Source: Devosia sp.
Lineage (GTDB): Bacteria; Pseudomonadota; Alphaproteobacteria; Rhizobiales; Devosiaceae
DNA: 64,000 nucleotides
Reading direction: 5' to 3'
Assembly (NCBI GenBank): GCA_017794705.1
Contig: CP051235.1
Location: forward strand, 931,010 to 995,009
In this document: positions 35,429 through 43,616 of the stretch, in pieces
Position numbering within the stretch: position 1 is the stretch's first letter
Layout: each line of letters starts with the position of its first letter
Notes under the pieces: model-generated
What the model saw: only the letters and a program-made list of their open reading frames with translations
Told to the model about the DNA's origin: nothing
The model's database searches: none
Program-made: the position numbers and the translations under genes

Positions 35429-37032
35429 GAAGCAATCGATCGTTTCGAAGTTGGTTCGTCATTGATGTCGGCAACATTATCGGCGGCAGGATGCAGCGGT
35501 GTAACCGAGGCCGATTCCTGGGCAATCTCCGGTCCGAGAAGCGGCAACAGCACGGTAATCGTCGTCCCCTCCCCGGGTGTTGAATTGGCCCTCAGCACCC
35601 CGTCATGCAGTTCCACCAGACCCTTGACTATGGAAAGACCAAGGCCGGTGCCCTCATATTGGCGCGCCAGACCGGCATGGGCCTGGAAGAACGGCTCGCC
35701 GATACGGGCGACCTGTTCCTTGGTCATGCCGATGCCCTTGTCGCTGACGGTAATGTTCAGTTTGGCACCCTGACGCTTAATCGACAGTGAAACAACGCCG
35801 TCCACGGGCGAAAATTTGATGGCATTCGACATCAGGTTGATGATGATCTGCCGGCAGGCGCGCTCGTCGCCTTTCAAAATCGGCAGTGCTGCAGAGACAT
35901 CCGTGCGCAAGTGCACGCGGTTGGCTCGCGCCATCGCGTTCACCATGTGCAGGCTCGGCTCGACCAGCCGGTCGGGCTCAAACTCTTCAAGATGCAGTTC
36001 AAACTTGCCGGCGTTGATCTTGGACATGTCCAGAAGCATATTGACGACGTCGAGCAGGTGGCGCCCGCTCTGGCCGATGAGCGACGCATACTCAGCGTGC
36101 GAACCCTCAAGCGTGCCGCCGATGCCGGAGGTCATCATTTCCGAAAAGCCCACGATGGCGTTGAGCGGCGTGCGCAATTCGTGGCCCATGGTGGCAAGGA
36201 ACAGAGACTTCGAGCTGGACGCTTCTTCGGCTTCCTGCAGCGCACTTTCAAGCTGTTGTTCCTGTTCCTTTCGCGTGGAAATGTCACGGATCAGACCGAG
36301 AACTGTCCCTTCCGGTCCTGTCGCAAAGGAAATCTCGGTCCAAACAAACCGGGTTTCGGCCCTTTCGTCCGGCGCGGGATCGCGGCGCATGCGCAATTCG
36401 ATGCGCGGAGTACTGCCAGTGTGGATGGTATCCGACGCGGCTTTCAAAAAGACAGGTCGGTCCAGCACGTGCACGCGCTGCAACAGGCCCGCCTCAGCTA
36501 GCGAAAAAGCCTTGCAGCCAAACATCAGTTCCGTTCTTGGCGAAGCATAAAGCACATGTCCTTCTGCGGTCAGCTTCACCAACCCGTCCGACACACTCTC
36601 GATGAGTTGTGCCAGCGCATGCTCTTCCTCCTGGCCGCCCACCCGTCCCCGGCTCGATACGGCGAAGTGGGCCGCACCCGCGATGAAGAACATTGAGGCT
36701 GGGAGCCATAGACCGGCACCCCACCCAACTGTCACGCCCGTGACTCCCAACACGACGGCCTGCACCAACACTGCGCGAAACGCATTCCCGGCGCGATTGA
36801 ACAGGATGGCCAGTGCACCGGCCGCGAGCCAAAAGGCACCGGCAACCAGCAACACCGGTGCTGCAGCGGGCCCCTGCACCAGCCCCAAACCGAAGGCTAC
36901 CGCCCCGCAAAGCGCAAGGCCGGCCGACACCAGATCGAGCAGGCTGCCGCGCAGGCCAGGCCAATCATCCAACATATCTGCGAAGCGGGCGGCCAGGCGG
37001 ATATTCGCCAAGTGCCGCAGTTGGTTACGCAT
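35425..37032 (-). CDS. PAS-domain sensor histidine kinase (PleC/DivJ-like)
   Basis: The 535-residue protein has four membrane helices (residues 28-125), a PAS domain (about 138-255), and HisKA with His284 in TMGHELRTPLNAIVGFSEMM. The ATPase domain has NLMSNAIKFSP, DKGIGM and GTGLGLSIVKGL. The box resembles PleC/DivJ/PdhS cell-cycle kinases. No regulator gene is adjacent. It starts the operon with the peptidoglycan-binding protein, which suggests a link between signalling and the cell envelope. Confidence 0.92.
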   Translation of the reverse strand: MRNQLRHLANIRLAARFADMLDDWPGLRGSLLDLVSAGLALCGAVAFGLGLVQGPAAAPVLLVAGAFWLAAGALAILFNRAGNAFRAVLVQAVVLGVTGVTVGWGAGLWLPASMFFIAGAAHFAVSSRGRVGGQEEEHALAQLIESVSDGLVKLTAEGHVLYASPRTELMFGCKAFSLAEAGLLQRVHVLDRPVFLKAASDTIHTGSTPRIELRMRRDPAPDERAETRFVWTEISFATGPEGTVLGLIRDISTRKEQEQQLESALQEAEEASSSKSLFLATMGHELRTPLNAIVGFSEMMTSGIGGTLEGSHAEYASLIGQSGRHLLDVVNMLLDMSKINAGKFELHLEEFEPDRLVEPSLHMVNAMARANRVHLRTDVSAALPILKGDERACRQIIINLMSNAIKFSPVDGVVSLSIKRQGAKLNITVSDKGIGMTKEQVARIGEPFFQAHAGLARQYEGTGLGLSIVKGLVELHDGVLRANSTPGEGTTITVLLPLLGPEIAQESASVTPLHPAADNVADINDEPTSKRSIAS

Positions 37033-37154
37033 TACTCAAAAACACTCCCCGGGCGGTGCGCTCGGTTTTCTGCAGCTTGTCGCCGAGCCCCTAAGACACA
37101 ATTAAAACCGGATCCGGTTTGGCCAGTTTGCGGTGCCTCAAGTCAGGAAATGCC

Positions 37155-37173
37155 CGCTAAGTTCTGCTTAGCG
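37155..37173. promoter_or_regulatory. Perfect 7-bp inverted repeat in the divergent control region
   Basis: CGCTAAG and CTTAGCG are separated by five bases, within the 283-base gap (37033-37315) between the sensor kinase and the small gene at 37316. The symmetry and spacing suit a dimeric regulator. No terminator-like T-run follows. No further gene is visible in the gap. Confidence 0.35.
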
Positions 37174-37315
37174 TAAACAGTTGGTTTCCACGCCAGACCT
37201 CCCCTTCGGAGGATTTGAATAAAATTCTAACGGAATTGCGCAGGAGCACTTAAGTGGCCAGCGCTAGTCTCGGCTGCAACCGGCTCAAGGGGAGTTCGGT
37301 GCAGGGGCATTCTGG

Positions 37316-37615
37316 ATGAAACTGTTCAAATCCATCTTCTGGCTTTCCATCGCCTACGTGGCGATCGGCCCGCAGGTGAATGCGGTTGATGCGGTCGGCG
37401 AACTGTCCCGCCAGACCCTCAGCGGCGGAAGCCAGTTGATTGCCGGACAGATCGGCCAGATCGAATGCACCGACTTCGTGTGCGAGGCCGGGAAATTGGC
37501 CGCAGCGCAGACGTTGAACGCGGTGCCAACCGTAACCGGCTCCGCCCCCCAGCAAGTGCTGATCCCCGTGGTTGAAGGAATTCCCTATCCGCGTCCACCA
37601 CTGGACCGGAGTTGA
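37316..37615 (+). CDS. Small secreted protein upstream of sufE (DUF5330-like)
   Basis: The 99-residue protein has a signal-like N-terminus (MKLFKSIFWLSIAYVAIG). The central IECTDFVCEAGKLAAAQ, with two cysteines, resembles the CxxxxxxC-type motif of small proteins found before sufE in Rhizobiales (DUF5330 group). The reading frame on the opposite strand is longer but has no recognisable content. Function unknown. Confidence 0.6.
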   Translation: MKLFKSIFWLSIAYVAIGPQVNAVDAVGELSRQTLSGGSQLIAGQIGQIECTDFVCEAGKLAAAQTLNAVPTVTGSAPQQVLIPVVEGIPYPRPPLDRS

Positions 37616-37755
37616 CGAAATCAAAGGCCGCGTCACTTCCCCGACGCTACTCCAACGAGCGGCCTTTGCCAGAGCCGCAGGTGCGCTGCCCCCGCCCTGC
37701 GGCTCGACCATTATTCAGCGCTGAAAGATTGGCAAAGTGAACGCGCCTGCGCTAC

Positions 37756-38190
37756 ATGGCGCACATGACAAGCTCCCCCGCATTTGCCGACATCGCAGGC
37801 AACCTGGCATTCCTCGACGACTGGGAGGACCGGTACCGCTATATCATCGAGCTGGGACAGAGCCTGGGCCCCGTGTCGGATGATGAACGCACCGCCGCCA
37901 ACAAGGTCAACGGATGTGTCTCCCAGGTCTGGCTGGTGACAGAGCCCAGTGGCAGTGATGCCGACCCGGTACTCAACTTCCGCGGTGATTCCGACGCGAT
38001 GATCGTCAAAGGTCTCGTTGCCATCCTGATCGCGCTCTATTCCGGACAGCCCGCCCGTTTCATCGCCGATACCGACGCCATTGCGAGGCTCGACGAATTA
38101 GGGTTGCGCGAACATTTGTCCAGCCAAAGGTCGAACGGCCTTGTAGCCATGGTCAATCGAATGCGCGACGAGGCGAAGACCCGGCTTTGA
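37756..38190 (+). CDS. sufE: SufE cysteine-desulfurase sulfur acceptor
   Basis: The 144-residue protein begins at the ATG at 37756 (37765 is possible). The active-site Cys lies in NKVNGCVSQVWL. The DDWEDRYRYIIELGQSLGP opening and FRGDSDAMIVKGLVAILIAL segment are typical. SufE accepts persulfide sulfur from SufS for Fe-S cluster assembly in the cytosol. The rest of the suf genes are not in this window, which is common in Rhizobiales. Confidence 0.95.
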   Translation: MAHMTSSPAFADIAGNLAFLDDWEDRYRYIIELGQSLGPVSDDERTAANKVNGCVSQVWLVTEPSGSDADPVLNFRGDSDAMIVKGLVAILIALYSGQPARFIADTDAIARLDELGLREHLSSQRSNGLVAMVNRMRDEAKTRL

Positions 38191-38201
38191 TGGCCAGAGC
38201 C

Positions 38202-38963
38202 TCAACCATATTGAAGTGGTCGGGCACCGGTTCCAAGCCAACTATGGTTTCGGTTGGATTCGATCCCCGTCGCCAATGGTGAAAGCCCGAAGTGATCGGC
38301 CACCTGATCAAGCCCAATTCTCAGTACCAGCTTGGCGCTGCGCCGCGGCCACCTCCGCTCCTGCTCGACCTGCTGCAATCCTTTGAGATAGCCGCACACG
38401 TCCAGCACAACACCGGCGCAATCGCGGGGCAGACGCTCAAGCACCCGTCCGAGGTCATGCCGTGCGTCAAGGACCATGTCGTTCACATTTCCGCCCCCAC
38501 CCCGCGTTCCTCCGGGCACACGCGCCGGGTCGTAGGACATGGTGACCCGCTGGGATAGTTGGCCGCGTTCCACCAGACCGCGCACACGCTCACCTGCCAG
38601 CAGGTGATGCGGCGCCAGAAATGCGGGCTCGCTGTTTCTTGAGACGGCGAGCCGGGCCAGCGGGCTCTCGTCGATATTTATGCGCATCTCGTTCGGCTGT
38701 TCTGTTACCGTGCGGTGCTGCGCAGCATGCTGGTCACGGTCCGCTATCTGGCGCTTCAACCAGAAGCGGGCTTCAGGCCGCGCGCGCAAGACTTCTCCCG
38801 CCAGTTCGAGCACGCCTACGCTGATCAGTCTGTCTACCGCGGCGCAGGGCAGTCTCGCGTGACTGTCAACCAGGCTCGCCAGGAAAGTTTGGCCATCCTG
38901 CCGGGTCTCGGCACCGCCAAGCATGAACCTGACGAACCTCATTGCCTGTCGGTCAGCGGTCAT
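38202..38963 (-). CDS. DUF6456-domain protein
   Basis: The protein has 253 residues from the ATG at 38963. The conserved C-terminal domain starts INIDESPLARLA and contains ERGQLSQRVTMSYDP, GGGGNVNDMVLDARHDLGRV and DVCGYLKGLQQVEQERRWP. This fits DUF6456, a helical domain of Rhizobiales proteins thought to act in nucleic-acid-linked regulation. Its start overlaps the stop of the DnaA-like gene by 11 bases, so the two are coupled. The N-terminal half looks like a winged-helix fold (DRLISVGVLELAGEVLRARP). Confidence 0.78.
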   Translation of the reverse strand: MTADRQAMRFVRFMLGGAETRQDGQTFLASLVDSHARLPCAAVDRLISVGVLELAGEVLRARPEARFWLKRQIADRDQHAAQHRTVTEQPNEMRINIDESPLARLAVSRNSEPAFLAPHHLLAGERVRGLVERGQLSQRVTMSYDPARVPGGTRGGGGNVNDMVLDARHDLGRVLERLPRDCAGVVLDVCGYLKGLQQVEQERRWPRRSAKLVLRIGLDQVADHFGLSPLATGIESNRNHSWLGTGARPLQYG

Positions 38964-39387
38964 TGTCGGCCCCTTCCGGCAGCAGTTTCCGATTGCCCGG
39001 CGTGAGTTCGCTGATCTGTTTTTCCAGTTCGCAAACCTCGGCGTCGAATGACGGCAGGTCTCGCTGATCCTCGACAAGCCCGCAGGCATGGGAGACAGTT
39101 GTTCTGTCCCTTCCATAAAAGGCACCGACCTCCGTCAGACTCCGGCCCAGCGCCACATGCATCAGATACATGGCAAGCTGCCGCGTTGCCGCTATCGGCG
39201 CGCGGCTGCGCGAGTGGTGAAACAGCTCCTGCACCGTCACCCCGTGTGCCTCAGCCACCAGACAGGCCACCTGGGATGCCTCAACATCCCCCTGCCCGAA
39301 GGCGGCATCCGCCGCACGCGCCGCAACCGATCGGTTGTCGCCTTTGGGTGGGGCATGATCTGCCCGGAAAATCCTTGAAACATTCAC
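38953..39387 (-). CDS. DnaA domain-IV-like helix-turn-helix protein
   Basis: The 144-residue protein contains RQLAMYLMHVALGRSLTEVG and GRDRTTVSHACGLVEDQ, which match the DnaA-box-binding domain IV (GRDHTTV-type signature). There is no AAA+ ATPase domain, so it cannot load helicase. It could bind DnaA boxes as a competitor or act as a regulator. It starts behind GAAGAGG. It is coupled to the DUF6456 gene, and a palindrome lies 22 bases upstream. Confidence 0.86.
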   Translation of the reverse strand: MNVSRIFRADHAPPKGDNRSVAARAADAAFGQGDVEASQVACLVAEAHGVTVQELFHHSRSRAPIAATRQLAMYLMHVALGRSLTEVGAFYGRDRTTVSHACGLVEDQRDLPSFDAEVCELEKQISELTPGNRKLLPEGADNDR

Positions 39388-39408
39388 CGCAATTACCTCT
39401 TCAAATGT

Positions 39409-39426
39409 CTAGGATATCATTCCTAG
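39409..39426. promoter_or_regulatory. Palindrome upstream of the DnaA-like gene
   Basis: CTAGGA and TCCTAG flank six bases, a perfect 6-bp inverted repeat about 22 bases before the ATG at 39387. Position in the leader suggests an operator, perhaps for autoregulation by one of the two DNA-binding-type proteins encoded just downstream. Confidence 0.42.
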
Positions 39427-39467
39427 CGCATGAAGGGCAGTGCGGGGATAAATATTCCTCGACCCAT

Positions 39468-39495
39468 AAAAAACGGCCGCTGAAAGCGGCCGTTT
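39468..39495 (-). terminator. Rho-independent terminator after mucR
   Basis: A perfect 11-bp stem (arms at 39471-39481 and 39485-39495) has a three-base loop. On the minus strand it is followed by six T. It lies 33 bases after the mucR stop. It also insulates the DnaA-like gene that follows on the same strand. Confidence 0.88.
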
Positions 39496-39527
39496 GAAGT
39501 CGCATCAAATGCATTGAGAGAGCCGGA

Positions 39528-39950
39528 CTAGCCAGCCTTCTTGCCCAGTCCGTTGACCTTTGCGAGGCGCGAACGGACGGCGGAATAGTTCGGGGCAACC
39601 ATCGGATAGTCCGCCGGCAGGCCCCACTTCTCGCGGTATTCCTCGGGTGACAGATCGTAATGGGTGCGCAGATGCCTCTTGAGAGACTTGAAGGATTTGC
39701 CGTCTTCCAGACACACGATGTGATCCGGGTGTACGGATTTGCGGATCGGCACAGCCGGCTTCAGTTCCACGGCGGGAGCCGCCGCTTCGCTGTCTTTCAG
39801 CGTGCGAAGGGTGGCATGAACATCGCCGATGAACTTGGTCACATCGGAGGTGCTCAGCGCGTTGTGGCTGACATACGCACAAACGATCTCGGTCGAGAGC
39901 TCGACCAGATCAAGTTCGTCTGTAGCCTGAGAGTTGGATTGATCGTTCAT
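39528..39950 (-). CDS. mucR: Ros/MucR-family zinc-finger transcriptional regulator
   Basis: The 140-residue protein has the prokaryotic zinc finger with Cys80, Asp83, His93 and His97 in CLEDGKSFKSLKRHLRTH, followed by YDLSPEEYREKWGLPADYPM. The N-terminal half is the oligomerisation region. MucR/Ros proteins are nucleoid-associated regulators that bind AT-rich sites with T-A steps and control exopolysaccharide, motility and cell-cycle genes. The upstream gap to mrpG (39951-40078) is clearly AT-rich, so autoregulation is plausible. Confidence 0.95.
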   Translation of the reverse strand: MNDQSNSQATDELDLVELSTEIVCAYVSHNALSTSDVTKFIGDVHATLRTLKDSEAAAPAVELKPAVPIRKSVHPDHIVCLEDGKSFKSLKRHLRTHYDLSPEEYREKWGLPADYPMVAPNYSAVRSRLAKVNGLGKKAG

Positions 39951-40078
39951 TTGAATTTCCTTTGTTCTTGGTCCTGCAGCGTAACAACGCGCGAGGACGC
40001 GGCTCTGTTAGATATTTCCGGTCTTCAAATCAACGATAATTTTTTTGGAGAGAACAAATAAGACAAATTGTCACAAGT

Positions 40079-40426
40079 TTAATTACCGGATTCTGTGTGA
40101 TCGTCAAGATCGTCGATAACAGTGGAATCTGACGGTTTATAACCCGCAGAGTAGGCTGCTCTTGCCAATAAGTGCGCGGAAACCGGCGCTGTTAATAACA
40201 GGAACACGAAACCCACCAAAGCGCGCAATATTACTGGACCATCGAAAGCAAAAACCGCAATTGCGACAAACATGAGGCCGGACCCCATTGTCCCCGCTTT
40301 TGAAGCTGCGTGCATGCGCGTGTACAGGTCCGGAAGGCGCAAAATGCCCAAGGCGGCGACAAGGCTGAACAGTCCTCCCACCAGGATCAGGATCCCGGCC
40401 ACGTAGGCTGCCAGTTCGCCGATCAT
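40079..40426 (-). CDS. mrpG: Mrp cation/proton antiporter subunit G
   Basis: The 115-residue protein has three membrane helices and the family motif [20 protein letters not shown]. It is the last subunit of the heptameric Mrp (Mnh, Pha) complex, which exports Na+ or K+ in exchange for protons in the inner membrane. It overlaps mrpF by four bases. The C-terminal acidic tail is short. Confidence 0.95.
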   Translation of the reverse strand: MIGELAAYVAGILILVGGLFSLVAALGILRLPDLYTRMHAASKAGTMGSGLMFVAIAVFAFDGPVILRALVGFVFLLLTAPVSAHLLARAAYSAGYKPSDSTVIDDLDDHTESGN

Positions 40427-40743
40427 GGCTTTGCCTCCGGGTTGGCGTCCGGCTCGCCAGTATGTTTTGTGGCGCTGACCAACAGGTAGCGGGCAAAGGC
40501 GACGGTGGCCAGAAAGCCGACAAGGCCAAGCGCGATGGCAACGTCAAGGTAAAGGAAAAAGCCGGTCTTGACCGCCACGATGGCAATGAACCCGATGCCG
40601 ACAGAGACCAGCATGTCGAGCCCGAGAATGCGATCCGGCAAGGTGGGTCCGATGATGATGCGCAAAATGGTGATCAAAAAGGCCAAGCTCAAAAGCCCAA
40701 GCCCCGCGTAGATCGTCATGTCGAGAAACGCAGTGCCGCTCAT
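40423..40743 (-). CDS. mrpF: Mrp antiporter subunit F
   Basis: The 106-residue membrane protein has three helices and the family pattern [21 protein letters not shown]. It overlaps both neighbours by four bases. It is needed for stable assembly of the complex. Confidence 0.94.
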   Translation of the reverse strand: MSGTAFLDMTIYAGLGLLSLAFLITILRIIIGPTLPDRILGLDMLVSVGIGFIAIVAVKTGFFLYLDVAIALGLVGFLATVAFARYLLVSATKHTGEPDANPEAKP

Positions 40744-41219
40744 TCGAAGACCTCAATGACTTTTCGCTCGAAGCCTCTGGCGATGTCCGCGATCAGGGCT
40801 TCCTTGTCCGGCACCGCCAACGCATGCACAAAGATCACTGAACGATCCTTGGACACATCCACGCTCAAAGTACCCGGCGTGAGGGTGATCAGGTTGGCTA
40901 GCAGCGTAATTTCCGTGTCGGTCTTTGCCGTCAGGGGAAAAGCGATGATGCCCGGCACTAGTTTGCTCTTCATGTTTGGTGACAGCACCAGCCAGGCCAC
41001 GCGAACCGCGGATAGCAGCAGCTCGTAAAGAAACAGGAGAGCCAAAGCGCTGGCGCGCCGCACTTTTTTCAGCAGGCCGGGACGCGACAGTTCGGCCCGG
41101 ATCAGCCATAGGCCGGCTACGCCAATCAGGCCGCCGAGCAGCAGGTTGAGCAGTGTGAAACTTCCGGTGATTGCAGCCCAGACCAGAGCAAGGGCCAGGG
41201 CAATCGCAGCGAAATTCAT
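40740..41219 (-). CDS. mrpE: Mrp antiporter subunit E
   Basis: The 159-residue protein has two N-terminal membrane helices and the conserved [31 protein letters not shown] segments. The C-terminal domain is cytoplasmic. It overlaps mrpD and mrpF by four bases each. Confidence 0.95.
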   Translation of the reverse strand: MNFAAIALALALVWAAITGSFTLLNLLLGGLIGVAGLWLIRAELSRPGLLKKVRRASALALLFLYELLLSAVRVAWLVLSPNMKSKLVPGIIAFPLTAKTDTEITLLANLITLTPGTLSVDVSKDRSVIFVHALAVPDKEALIADIARGFERKVIEVFE

Positions 41220-42808
41220 GGCGTTACCTCCAGTCCGGTTGCAGAGACATAGCGTTCCGGCTGCAACAGGTCACTGGCTGCGATCCTGACACTCTCGAAG
41301 ATCAGGTTGGGCCAAAGCCCCAGTACCATGATTACTGCCACCAGTGACACAGCAGCCGTCAACGACGCTCGGTTTTCAATGACCGTCAGCGGACGCAGAC
41401 GGTCATTGAAGACTTCGGCTTCGTCGCCCTCCCGTCCCGAGCGCCAGAAAATATGCGCCCATAGCCGGGTACCCGCGATTGAGGTCAGTAACGAGTTGAT
41501 CAAAACCGCCGAAACAATCAGCCAGTCCTGCATGCCGAGGCCAGCCTCGACGATCAGCAGTTTCGGCCAGAAGCCCAGGAAGGGCGGCAGGCCCGCAGCG
41601 GCGAAGACCAGCAAGATGAACATTATCGAAACCGGTGAATTGAACTGATAGACACCGCCCATGAAGCGTGTGTCGGTCGCCTGTGTCATCCGCTCGACCA
41701 GTCCGGCGACCAGGTAGAGCGCGGTCATCGTCAACATGGAGTGGAAGGCGTAGAAGGTTCCCCCGGCGACGCCGCGCAGCGAAGGCACGGCAAGCCCTGC
41801 AAACACGGCACCGATGCCGCCAATCACCAGAAAGCCCACGGCCCTGCGCAGATTGGTCTGAGCCAGTGCGCCCAGTGGCGCAAGGATGAGTGTGAATACG
41901 GCGATGCCGGTAATCACCGGATCCAGCACTTCACGCGAGCCGGGGAGCAACAGCAGCAGCGTGCGCAGCAGAGCGTAAGCGCCAACTTTGGTCAGCAAGC
42001 CGCCGAACAACGCCGAGATTGCTGGATCGGGGGTGTGATAGGAGGCCGGGAGCCACGCGTTGACCGGGAAGGCAGCGGCCTTCATGCCGAAAGCGAGAAG
42101 GAACAGTGCCGCGACTGCGGTGATGGGCCCGACCGGCGCGTTTGGTGCCGTCAGGGAAATGTCCGCCATGTTCAGCGTGCCCAACATCCCATAGAGATAG
42201 CCGAGCCCTATCAGAAAGAAGGTCGTCGCGAGGAAGTTCAGGAAACCATATTTGATGGCCGCATCCAGCTGCATTTTTCGGCCGCCGATGATCAGAAGGC
42301 CGAAAGAAGCGATCAACATCACCTCGAACCAAACGTAGAGGTTGAACAGGTCTCCGGTCATGAAGGCCCCGGTCACACCGGCCAGCAACAGCATGATCAG
42401 CGAGTAAAATCCGTTGCGTACCTCGCGCGCGACGATTTCGGCCTGGAAGTAGATGATTACCACCAGCGTCACGAAGCTCGCCCCGATGGCGAACAGGACG
42501 CCGATCATGTCGACTGTAAAACTGATGCCAAAGGGGGGCAGCCAGTTGCCCATGGTCATGGCTTGCGGCCCGGTTTCAAGCACCCGGATGAACAGGTCCA
42601 CCTCGCAGACCAGGATGGCGATCACAGACAGGGCCGCAAACACTGCCTGGGTGCCACGGCTGTTGCGGAGCATCAGCAGCAATGCGCCACAGACCAGCGC
42701 GATCGCCACGGGCAGGATGATCACCCAATCCGCGGCCGCGGTTGCCTTTTCCAGCATCGCAGGTGGCAGACTTTCCATGATGGCCTGGGTTTCTTCGGTG
42801 GTCGCCAT
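41216..42808 (-). CDS. mrpD: Mrp antiporter subunit D (NuoN/MrpD-like channel subunit)
   Basis: The 530-residue polytopic protein belongs to the NuoL/M/N-related antiporter family. Characteristic features are the glutamate-bearing helix around NLYVWFEVMLIASFG and the HTPDPAISALFGGLLTKVG segment with its conserved Lys. It forms one proton- or ion-translocating channel of the complex. It starts eight bases after the mrpC stop. Confidence 0.96.
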   Translation of the reverse strand: MATTEETQAIMESLPPAMLEKATAAADWVIILPVAIALVCGALLLMLRNSRGTQAVFAALSVIAILVCEVDLFIRVLETGPQAMTMGNWLPPFGISFTVDMIGVLFAIGASFVTLVVIIYFQAEIVAREVRNGFYSLIMLLLAGVTGAFMTGDLFNLYVWFEVMLIASFGLLIIGGRKMQLDAAIKYGFLNFLATTFFLIGLGYLYGMLGTLNMADISLTAPNAPVGPITAVAALFLLAFGMKAAAFPVNAWLPASYHTPDPAISALFGGLLTKVGAYALLRTLLLLLPGSREVLDPVITGIAVFTLILAPLGALAQTNLRRAVGFLVIGGIGAVFAGLAVPSLRGVAGGTFYAFHSMLTMTALYLVAGLVERMTQATDTRFMGGVYQFNSPVSIMFILLVFAAAGLPPFLGFWPKLLIVEAGLGMQDWLIVSAVLINSLLTSIAGTRLWAHIFWRSGREGDEAEVFNDRLRPLTVIENRASLTAAVSLVAVIMVLGLWPNLIFESVRIAASDLLQPERYVSATGLEVTP

Positions 42809-42816
42809 GGCTCTCT

Positions 42817-43197
42817 CTAATAGCTCAACGGCGGCCGCGGTGCGTTTTCCGGCTCGGCGAGACGCATGTTGTCAGTGTTGTCGGCGTCCAGTTCCTGATA
42901 GGCGCGGTAACCGAGCACCAACAGGAAGGTGAACAGGGCGAAGCCGATCACGATGGCCGTCAAGATCAATGCCTGCGGAAGCGGGTTGGCCGTCGTGGTG
43001 GCCGGCTGCAGCAATCCATCGGGCACGATTGGTGGCACTTCACGGGTGATCCGTCCCAGCGTGAAGATCAGCAGGTTTACTCCGTTGCCCAAAATGGTGA
43101 TGCCCAGCAGCATCCGGATGATTGCCTTGGACAGGATGAGATAGATGGAAACTGCGAAAAACAGTCCGATCAGCGCTGAGAGGGCAAATTCGATCAT
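42817..43197 (-). CDS. mrpC: Mrp antiporter subunit C (NuoK-like)
   Basis: The protein has 126 residues from the ATG at 43197, where the normal [16 protein letters not shown] start lies; longer readings enter mrpB. Three helices are present, with [20 protein letters not shown] and [16 protein letters not shown] typical of NuoK/MrpC. It overlaps mrpB by four bases. Confidence 0.94.
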   Translation of the reverse strand: MIEFALSALIGLFFAVSIYLILSKAIIRMLLGITILGNGVNLLIFTLGRITREVPPIVPDGLLQPATTTANPLPQALILTAIVIGFALFTFLLVLGYRAYQELDADNTDNMRLAEPENAPRPPLSY

Positions 43198-43616
43198 TTC
43201 TGGTCCTCGTCCTCTTCCAACGCCAAGGCAACTGCCGCCAAAGTGCCCAACACTGCGAAGTAAACGCCAATATCGAAGAACATCGGAGACGAGACAGCGA
43301 TTTCGGTGTTCTCGAAGTGGAAGATCGTCCAAAGCCCTGTCAGGAAAGGTACCTGATACGCAATCGAGACCAGTCCAGAGAGCGACGACAACAACACGCC
43401 GAAGCCCGCAATTGCCAGCGGATCCACTCGCAGGGCCTTGCGCACTTCCTCGACGCCCACTGCAATGCCGTAGAGCGCCACGGCCGAAGCCGCAATCAAA
43501 CCGCCGATAAACCCGCCTCCCGGCTCGTTATGGCCGCGCAAAAGCACGAATACAGAGAACACCACCATAATGGCCACCAGCACCGGAGCGATCGTCCTGA
43601 AGATCACGGTTTTCAT
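43194..43616 (-). CDS. mrpB: Mrp antiporter subunit B
   Basis: The 140-residue protein has four helices and the family motifs [19 protein letters not shown] and [16 protein letters not shown]. It is a separate gene here, not fused to mrpA as in some proteobacteria. It overlaps mrpA and mrpC by four bases each. Confidence 0.95.
   Translation of the reverse strand: MKTVIFRTIAPVLVAIMVVFSVFVLLRGHNEPGGGFIGGLIAASAVALYGIAVGVEEVRKALRVDPLAIAGFGVLLSSLSGLVSIAYQVPFLTGLWTIFHFENTEIAVSSPMFFDIGVYFAVLGTLAAVALALEEDEDQK

Noticed and set aside
35450-35480. Possible four-base-overlap artefact between kinase and wall-binding genes as a frameshifted fusion
   Set aside because: Both proteins have complete, normal termini, so separate genes are the simpler reading.
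37250-37711. 153-codon minus-strand frame opposite the small gene before sufE
   Set aside because: No recognisable content; the plus-strand frame has a signal peptide and the expected neighbour sufE.
41741-42820. 359-codon plus-strand frame over mrpD
   Set aside because: Gln/His/Arg-rich shadow of hydrophobic codons read backwards. The same applies to 43796-44545 and 44777-45811 over mrpA.
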